A stretch of DNA of 5,429 nt from Thermoplasmata archaeon (GTDB lineage: Archaea > Thermoplasmatota > Thermoplasmata > Lutacidiplasmatales > UBA184), in contig JASHUV010000065.1 in the NCBI GenBank assembly GCA_030039825.1, positions 1-5,429 of the forward strand, written 5' to 3'. A program made the translations under genes and the position numbers. Under the pieces are notes generated by a model. It searched no databases, was not told where the DNA came from, and saw only the letters and a list, made by a program, of their open reading frames with translations. Of the stretch, positions 1 to 4,039 are shown piece by piece; positions within the stretch are counted from its first letter, which is position 1, and the number at the start of each line of letters is the position of its first letter.

Positions 1-148
1 CCGTGCCGGCGACGTCGCGCACGCGACGGCCCTCCGGGAGGAAATTCTCGTCGAGGCACCTCACGGTCAACCGACCGGAACCGCCGATGGCGACCACCAC
101 GCCGACCTCCCGCCGCACGGAGTGCGGACGGCTCTCGCGGCGAGCCAA
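1..148 (-). CDS. Partial CDS (5' end only): small basic beta-barrel-like protein, possibly Gar1-like
   Basis: The minus strand opens after an in-frame TAA at 154-152 and reads 49 codons to the window edge. The peptide starts with a basic stretch (MARRESRPHSVRR) and continues with alternating hydrophobic beta-strand patterns: VGVVVAI, then GRLTVRC, then LPEGRRVRDVAGT. The order G-x-L-x-V-R, a short loop, P-x-G-x-x-V-x-D is what I would expect of archaeal Gar1, the H/ACA pseudouridylation RNP subunit. A strand such as GRLTVRC also occurs in OB-fold factors like aIF1A, so the family is uncertain. The start is chosen as TTG at 148 because a good TATA box is centred about 26 bases upstream, implying a leaderless mRNA. 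GTG at 118 and GTG at 100 are alternatives. The decisive part of the protein lies outside the window. Confidence 0.45.
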   Translation of the reverse strand, partial: MARRESRPHSVRREVGVVVAIGGSGRLTVRCLDENFLPEGRRVRDVAGT

Positions 149-170
149 GGATTATATCGACGAATATCAG

Positions 171-180
171 ATATTTAAGG
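171..180 (-). promoter_or_regulatory. TATA-like promoter element for the gene at 1-148
   Basis: The minus strand reads CCTTAAATAT in an otherwise GC-rich sequence. Its centre lies about 26 bases upstream of the TTG at 148, the usual archaeal spacing between TATA box and transcription start, so transcription would begin at or near the start codon. The element contains the TAA stop (177-175) of the preceding gene. A second AT-rich patch, GATATAATC at 159-151, is an alternative that would suit the GTG start at 118. Confidence 0.5.
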
Positions 181-1167
181 ATTCCGACGTGCGGCCGCCC
201 GGCGAGCGCGGGCGTCGGCGAGCTCGACGTCCTCCGACGGCACCCGAGAGGGGAGGCGGGCCGGCGCCCGCGGGTCGCGGGAGCGGATCGGCCCCGGGTC
301 CTGGCGGGCCGGGCGCGGGACGGCCGGGGTCGTCGGGTGGCTCCCGGACTGGTTCGTGAGACGGGTGACCTCGCCCCAGAGCTCCTCGATCTCCTCCTGG
401 GGGCTCCCGCCCCGCCGGTCCTCCGCGAGGGCCGCGCGGACGTGGGCCATCAGCCGCGCGGCGCTCTGGGCGTCGCGCGCGTTGCGCTTGATGCGGTTGA
501 TGCGGCGCGCGAGGATCCGCGCCTCGAGGAGGATCTCGTCGGCGTCGTCGATCTCCGGGAAGGCGATCGCCGGGGGGGATGGGATGCGCTGGACGGCCCG
601 GCGGACGGCGGAGAGGCGCTGGACGAGCACGGGCGAGGGTTCGCCGCGCACCGCGGCCAAGAGGGCGCGGAAGGCCGTCGTCGCCTCCTGCACGTCCTCG
701 CCCCGCCGCTGGGCGGCCTGGATCGAGACGCCGAGCTTCCGCGCCTCGGCGACGGCACGTTCCGGGATGGCCCGTCGGAGGAGCTCGATCGACGTCGTCG
801 CCATCCGCTCCGCGTTCCGGAAGAGCTCGGCGGAGATCGGCCCGGCCTGGACGAACGCCCGCGGGTTGCCGACGTTCGCGTCGAGATGGGCGACACCGAT
901 GCCGAGCTCCTCGGCGGTCGTCCGGAGGACCTCCGCCTTGGAGATCGCGCGCTCGACCGGCTCCCACTCCTTGAGCGTCCCCACGAGGAGCCGCTCCGCC
1001 CGATCGAGGACGTAGCCGGTCTTCACGGTGTCGTTCGTGGCGACCGCCTTCTCGATCGCGGTCCGGATCGACTCGGTCGGGAACGGTACGCCCTGTTCCT
1101 CGAGCTCGCCGGCCCGTCGCAGGAGCTCGGTGACCCGGTCGGCGGTCGCGGCGTCGGTCGCGGTCAC
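175..1167 (-). CDS. Helical (coiled-coil/repeat) protein of unknown function, second gene of operon
   Basis: This is a 330-residue protein that I do not recognise as a named family. It is almost entirely helical from residue 8 to about 272, rich in Ala, Arg, Glu and Leu, with no signal peptide or membrane segment. Three segments begin with a similar motif (EQGVPF near 24, ELGIGV near 87, KLGVSI near 144) about 57-63 residues apart, each followed by amphipathic helices, suggesting degenerate helical repeats. Residues 211-231 are a very basic helix (ARRINRIKRNAR). The tail after about 275 is disordered and rich in Pro, Arg and Ser. The start is GTG at 1167, which overlaps the stop of the upstream zinc-ribbon gene as GTGA, and a GGAGG at 1182-1178 lies 10 bases before it, so translation is probably coupled. 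A scaffold or partner of the upstream protein is plausible, but no function can be read from the sequence. Confidence 0.8.
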   Translation of the reverse strand: MTATDAATADRVTELLRRAGELEEQGVPFPTESIRTAIEKAVATNDTVKTGYVLDRAERLLVGTLKEWEPVERAISKAEVLRTTAEELGIGVAHLDANVGNPRAFVQAGPISAELFRNAERMATTSIELLRRAIPERAVAEARKLGVSIQAAQRRGEDVQEATTAFRALLAAVRGEPSPVLVQRLSAVRRAVQRIPSPPAIAFPEIDDADEILLEARILARRINRIKRNARDAQSAARLMAHVRAALAEDRRGGSPQEEIEELWGEVTRLTNQSGSHPTTPAVPRPARQDPGPIRSRDPRAPARLPSRVPSEDVELADARARRAAARRNP

Positions 1168-2417
1168 GGGGGGGCGCCCTCCGGGGGCGCGATCGGCCCG
1201 GTGGCGAGCCGGTGGGTCAGGGAGGTCAGGAGCGCCTCCGCCTCGGCGAGACGACGCTCGCGAAGGAACTCGGTCGCCCGGCGGATGTCGGCGGCCGCCT
1301 CGGTCGCGAGCTCGCCGTCCGGCTCGAGCGCGCGGATCTGGCCGGCGAGCCGTCGGGCCATCTCGATGAGGCGGGCGACCTGGGGACCCGGTGCCGGGCG
1401 CGAACCCGGGTCGGCGAGGGGCTCGGCCGGGGGCCGCAACGCCTCGGGGACCGGCGGCGGTCCGAGCGTTCGGATCGCGCCCCGGAGATCCTCGAGGCTC
1501 TCGACGGCCTCGGCCAGGCGGCCGCTTTCGAGGTGCGCCCGCGTCCGGGCGTGGAGCGCCCGGGCGGCGGCTGCCCGGGCATGGGCGTCGGGGTACGCCC
1601 GGAGCGCCTCATCGTGGCGGTCGAGCTCCTCGCGCAGGGCGGCCGGGAGATGGCCGCGCAGCTCGGCGAGGGTGCGTTGGGCCCTCTCGGCCGCCTCGTG
1701 GGCCGACCCGGCGCTGCCGGACATGGAGGCGCGCAGCCGCGCGACCTCCTCGGCGACGCCGGGGAGGTCGATGTTCGCCGATCGGGCGAGCGCCAGGATC
1801 TCGTCGAACTCGCGGAGCGGAGCGCGGACGCTCTCGACCTCCGCCTCGAGCTGCTCGATCTCGCGCTCGCACCGGTCGAGGAGCTCGGAGACCTCCTCGA
1901 AACGGCGCTCGTGGAGGAGCTCGCCGATCTTCTCGGCGGGGGTGGCGCTCGGGACGAGGCCGTCCCGGACGAGCGAGGCGATCCGGGCGTCGAGATCGCG
2001 GCGACGCCCCTCGAGGTGCGTGAGCGCGGCTTCGTTCGCGCGGATCGTCGCCGCCCGAAGGAGGCGAACGGCCTCCGTCGGATCGCCGCGGATCTCCGCC
2101 CACGCGGCGCGGTGGATCTCCCCGGCGAGCTCCTCGGCCGTCCCGTCCAGCCGGCGGAGCAGCATCACGGCGCGATCGAGCTCGTCGGCGGCGGGCTCGA
2201 CGGTCTCCCCCCGGCGCTTCGCCGCCGGACGGGCCCCCGCGCTGCGACGGCCCGGGCCGTTGCCCGCGGGGGGCCGGACGTACGGATCGCGGGTCGTGAG
2301 GGTGCGGAGCGCCTCCTCCCGGAGCGACAGCGGGAGGCCGCAGCGGGGGCAGGTCTCCCCGGGTCCGGTGACCTCCGAGTCGCAGACCGGGCAGTTAGGC
2401 TCGGTGAGACGGGGCAT
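1164..2417 (-). CDS. Zinc-ribbon protein with long helical repeat region, first gene of operon
   Basis: This 417-residue protein starts with a compact four-cysteine zinc ribbon: CPVC at 9-12 and CPRCG at 23-27. Residues 45-78 form a basic, Pro/Gly-rich linker. A mostly helical region runs from about 79 to 318, with a coiled-coil-like stretch at 166-207, and a second helical segment spans about 346-404 after a Pro-rich linker. The motif ANIDLPGVAEEV near 214 resembles motifs in the downstream gene and in the tail of the KaiC-like ATPase of this window. No enzyme motif is visible. The ATG at 2417 puts the zinc ribbon directly at the N-terminus and is preceded by a candidate promoter. Such ribbon-plus-helix proteins may act as protein or nucleic-acid binding scaffolds, but this is inference. 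The gene overlaps the next one by 4 bases, so the two products are probably made together and may form a complex. Confidence 0.82.
   Translation of the reverse strand: MPRLTEPNCPVCDSEVTGPGETCPRCGLPLSLREEALRTLTTRDPYVRPPAGNGPGRRSAGARPAAKRRGETVEPAADELDRAVMLLRRLDGTAEELAGEIHRAAWAEIRGDPTEAVRLLRAATIRANEAALTHLEGRRRDLDARIASLVRDGLVPSATPAEKIGELLHERRFEEVSELLDRCEREIEQLEAEVESVRAPLREFDEILALARSANIDLPGVAEEVARLRASMSGSAGSAHEAAERAQRTLAELRGHLPAALREELDRHDEALRAYPDAHARAAAARALHARTRAHLESGRLAEAVESLEDLRGAIRTLGPPPVPEALRPPAEPLADPGSRPAPGPQVARLIEMARRLAGQIRALEPDGELATEAAADIRRATEFLRERRLAEAEALLTSLTHRLATGPIAPPEGAPP
1178..1182 (-). promoter_or_regulatory. Shine-Dalgarno site for the gene at 175-1167
   Basis: The minus strand reads GGAGG, 10 bases upstream of the GTG at 1167 and inside the end of the zinc-ribbon gene. 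Together with the GTGA overlap it supports GTG 1167 as the start and suggests translational coupling. Caution: the sequence is very GC-rich, so short purine runs are not rare. Confidence 0.5.
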
Positions 2418-2455
2418 GGGACGAATCCTAGACGCGTACGATGCGCGGTGCTCAG

Positions 2456-2463
2456 CCTTAAGC
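2456..2463 (-). promoter_or_regulatory. Candidate TATA-like element for the zinc-ribbon/helical operon
   Basis: The minus strand reads GCTTAAGG, the only AT-rich patch in the 81-base gap between the ubiquitin-like gene and the zinc-ribbon gene. Its centre is about 43 bases upstream of the ATG at 2417, predicting a transcription start near 2433 and a 5' leader of about 16 bases. It is a weak match to an archaeal TATA box, and read-through from the upstream ubiquitin-like gene is possible. Confidence 0.35.
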
Positions 2464-2498
2464 GCTTGGGCAAGGACCGAGGTGGCCGAAAGGTCGGT

Positions 2499-2789
2499 TC
2501 AACCCCCGGAGAACGTCGGCACGACCGTCAGGGTGCGGGCGGCGCCGACGGGCGTGTCGAGCGGCAACGGACGCCCCCCGTCGAGGACGGCGCTCCCCTC
2601 CCCGAAGAGGCCCACGGCCCGGAGCGCGGTCCGGACGCTCGCGTCCGCCGCCACGCGGGCCACGCGACGGTCGACGCTGGCCCCCCGGACGAGCTCAACG
2701 ATGACCTCGACGGACGGGGAGGCGCTGAGGGGGAGACTCCCCGGGAGGGGGGTGGGGCCCCCCGTCCCGTTTGAACTCCCGCGATGCAT
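2499..2789 (-). CDS. Ubiquitin-like small protein (SAMP/MoaD/ThiS type) with Gly-Gly C-terminus; start uncertain
   Basis: The conserved part covers about 70 residues, from VEVIVEL (from position 2711) to the terminal SGG just before the TGA stop. It has the order expected of a beta-grasp fold: two N-terminal strands (VEVIVEL and RRVARV), a helix (SVRTALRAVGL), the turn strand AVLDGGRPLPLDTPV and a last strand LTVVPTFSGG. A di-glycine end is the activated tail of archaeal SAMP modifiers and of the sulfur carriers MoaD and ThiS, which are adenylated by an E1-like enzyme. I cannot tell modifier from sulfur carrier, and no partner enzyme is in the window. The start is a problem: in this frame there is no ATG, GTG or TTG between the tRNA 3' end (2723) and the first strand. 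The nearest are ATG 2789 and GTG 2798, both inside the tRNA gene, giving a 26-residue Gly/Pro/Ser-rich leader from ATG 2789. ATG 2789 is used here provisionally; a rare start near 2711-2702 is an alternative. Confidence 0.65.
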   Translation of the reverse strand: MHRGSSNGTGGPTPLPGSLPLSASPSVEVIVELVRGASVDRRVARVAADASVRTALRAVGLFGEGSAVLDGGRPLPLDTPVGAARTLTVVPTFSGG

Positions 2790-2842
2790 ACGCACCACCA
2801 GATCTCGAATCTGGCGCCTTGGCCGGGCTAGGCTACCTCAGC
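2723..2842 (-). tRNA. tRNA-Ser(CGA) with a non-canonical T-loop intron
   Basis: The minus strand folds into a class II tRNA. The acceptor stem GCTGAGG (2842-2836) pairs perfectly over 7 bp with CCTCAGC (2730-2724). The D-stem is GCC/GGC with GG in the loop. The anticodon stem CCAGA/TCTGG holds the 7-base loop TTCGAGA with anticodon CGA (2807-2805). The long variable arm GGTGC-GTAT-GCATC forms 5 pairs, one of them G-U. The T-stem GGGAG (2780-2776) pairs with CTCCC (2735-2731) only when about 33 bases after TTCAA(A) are removed. The base at 73 is G, as in archaeal tRNA-Ser, and only CC of the 3' CCA is encoded. It would read UCG serine codons. The intact anticodon loop excludes the usual 37/38 intron. 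The gene lies directly downstream of the isomerase gene and has its own TATA-like element there. Confidence 0.9.
2737..2769 (-). other. tRNA intron in the T-loop (about position 59/60)
   Basis: These 33 bases interrupt the T-loop of tRNA-Ser(CGA). Removing them restores the loop TTCAAAT closed by the GGGAG/CTCCC stem. Shifting the intron by one base (2738-2770) gives TTCAAGT, also a valid 7-base loop, so the junctions are ambiguous by one base. The intron itself folds strongly: CGGGA pairs with TCCCG, one C is bulged, then GGGGGG pairs with CCCCCC around the loop CCCCA. Around the junctions TTC can pair with GGA or GGG, leaving short unpaired stretches (AAA and AGT or GT). That resembles a relaxed bulge-helix-bulge rather than the strict 3-4-3 form. 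Removal would be by the archaeal tRNA splicing endonuclease. Confidence 0.78.
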
Positions 2843-2866
2843 ACCGTGGCGGCGGAGGTCTCTCCT

Positions 2867-2875
2867 GAATTAAGG
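2867..2875 (-). promoter_or_regulatory. TATA-like promoter element for tRNA-Ser(CGA)
   Basis: The minus strand reads CCTTAATTC, centred about 29 bases upstream of the tRNA 5' end at 2842. That fits a transcript starting a few bases before the mature 5' end, which RNase P would trim. The element contains the TAA stop (2872-2870) of the isomerase gene. Co-transcription from the isomerase promoter is also possible. Confidence 0.55.
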
Positions 2876-3901
2876 CCTTCGCGGCGCCGGTCCGGCCTCG
2901 GACCATCGCTTCCACCGGTCGATCGCCGGGACCGGCACGGGATCGACACCGGCCCGCTCGGCCATGGACACCGCGAGGTGGTCCCCGAAGGAGACCGCCG
3001 CGAGGGTGGTCGTGAGGAGGTCCTCCTCCTCGAAGCGGATCCGTTCGGAGAGCAGTCCACGGCGGTCCCAGACCCGCTCGAGGTAGTCGGTCACGGACCG
3101 GGGCGCCGCGGGGCCCGTCTCGATCATGAGCGCGGCGAGCCCCGAGGCCCGCGAGGTCGGCAGGACCTCCCACGCCACGAGCTCGTTGTGGAGGCACTCC
3201 GGCCAGAGCGAGACCGTGGCGAGGCGTTTCGCGTTCTCCTCGATCTGGTTCGCCCAGCGCCGGGCCACGGCCCCGAGCTCGGCGTTGGCGAGCACGATCG
3301 GCTGGCGGCGGCCCACGCGCTCGGCCACGCGGGCCGGCGGACCGTCGGCGCGTCGCCACTCGGGCTGGACGAGCTTGAGGCGGCGGGCGGCCGCCTCGAG
3401 CTGGCCCCGACCCTCCCCTCCCCGGTCGTCCGCCCAGCCGAGCAGGGCGCCGAGGAGCCAACCGAGCGCCGCGCGCGGGGGCCGGCCGGTCGGGATGCGG
3501 ACGTGAGGGACGCCGTCCCGACGCGCCCGGCGCTCGAGCTCCCCGCCGGAACCGACCGTCACGCGGGCCCCGGACCGTCCCGCGAGGGTGTCGTACGCCG
3601 CGAGCGTCTCGCGCGTTCCGCCGGAGTAGCTGACGAACGCCACCGTCGCCCTCGCCGGAAGGGCGGCCGGGTTCCCGTCGACGGAGCGGAGGGTGAGGAC
3701 CGGGGCCGCCCCGGGCGTCCGGAGCAGGCTCGCCAGGAGATCGCCGGCGATGCCGCTTCCGCCCACCCCGACGATGGCGAGCGGCCCGGGCGGGGGGGGG
3801 TCGAGGCGATGGCCGAGCGCCCAGCCCCCGAGAAGATCCTCCGGAAATCCGGCGGCCAGCGCCCGGAGCCGGTCGGCGGACGCCCGGGACCGAGCGCGCA
3901 T
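2870..3901 (-). CDS. Bifunctional phosphoglucose/phosphomannose isomerase (SIS domain)
   Basis: This 343-residue protein fits the archaeal PGI/PMI family, which interconverts glucose 6-phosphate, fructose 6-phosphate and mannose 6-phosphate in sugar metabolism and feeds nucleotide-sugar synthesis. The first SIS domain shows the phosphate-binding loop IVGVGGSGIAGD (43-54) and the serine-rich SYSGGTRET (91-99). The second carries ANQIEENAK (217-225) and PECLHNE (234-240). Family knowledge assigns catalysis to a Glu and a His 16 residues apart; E222 and H238 match this spacing. The C-terminal PVPAIDRWKRW is a typical closing helix. The frame stays open up to 4015, but ATG 3901 is preferred: it gives a normal family length, the upstream 38 residues are low-complexity, and a TATA-like element lies about 24 bases before it, implying a leaderless mRNA. 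The enzyme should be cytosolic. It is divergent from the KaiC-like gene. Confidence 0.9.
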   Translation of the reverse strand: MRARSRASADRLRALAAGFPEDLLGGWALGHRLDPPPPGPLAIVGVGGSGIAGDLLASLLRTPGAAPVLTLRSVDGNPAALPARATVAFVSYSGGTRETLAAYDTLAGRSGARVTVGSGGELERRARRDGVPHVRIPTGRPPRAALGWLLGALLGWADDRGGEGRGQLEAAARRLKLVQPEWRRADGPPARVAERVGRRQPIVLANAELGAVARRWANQIEENAKRLATVSLWPECLHNELVAWEVLPTSRASGLAALMIETGPAAPRSVTDYLERVWDRRGLLSERIRFEEEDLLTTTLAAVSFGDHLAVSMAERAGVDPVPVPAIDRWKRWSEAGPAPRRP

Positions 3902-3921
3902 CGTGCCGGTGAGGGCGGGGC

Positions 3922-3929
3922 GTATTTGG
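3922..3929 (-). promoter_or_regulatory. TATA-like promoter element for the isomerase gene
   Basis: The minus strand reads CCAAATAC within a GC-rich intergenic region. Its centre is about 24 bases from the ATG at 3901, so transcription would start at or within a base or two of the start codon. No convincing ribosome binding site precedes that ATG, in keeping with leaderless translation. Confidence 0.5.
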
Positions 3930-3988
3930 GCTCCCGGCCTTACGGAGGTGGAACGTCGCGGGACGGAGCGCGCGCCGCCGCCACCGCG

Positions 3989-3997
3989 CATATATTG
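3989..3997 (+). promoter_or_regulatory. TATA box of the KaiC-like gene
   Basis: CATATATTG is the clearest AT-rich element in the divergent region. Its centre near 3993 predicts a transcription start around 4018-4020, about 16-18 bases before the GTG at 4036. That start would fall inside the paired palindromes at 4012-4039. Confidence 0.6.
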
Positions 3998-4011
3998 AAG
4001 GCGCCCCCATG

Positions 4012-4039
4012 TCACGGTGAGGGTCCCCTTTCACCGTGA
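4012..4039 (+). promoter_or_regulatory. Paired palindromes (candidate operator or RNA hairpin) over the KaiC-like gene start
   Basis: TCACGGTGA (4012-4020) and TCACCGTGA (4031-4039) are each palindromic around a central base and are exact reverse complements of each other. Their centres are 19 bases apart. They cover the predicted transcription start and the GTG start codon, a position suited to a repressor that blocks initiation. If transcription began upstream of 4012, the same bases could form a 9-bp RNA stem with a 10-base loop, hiding both the GGTGA (4016-4020) and the GTG. No regulator gene is visible in the window. Confidence 0.5.

Noticed and set aside
3..359. 118-codon plus-strand frame at the left edge
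   Set aside because: It crosses the end of the helical gene and the promoter region of the left-edge gene; the product is Arg/Pro/Gly low complexity with no ribosome site or domain.
2737..2769. The G-run/C-run hairpin as a transcription terminator
   Set aside because: It has no following T-tract and sits exactly where removing it completes a tRNA T-loop, so intron is the better explanation.
337..2868. 843-codon open frame on the plus strand
   Set aside because: It runs antisense to the zinc-ribbon operon, the ubiquitin-like gene and the tRNA. Its product is low-complexity Arg/Ser/Ala with no motif, as expected from the opposite strand of very GC-rich genes. The minus-strand genes have cysteine motifs, an operon overlap and promoters.
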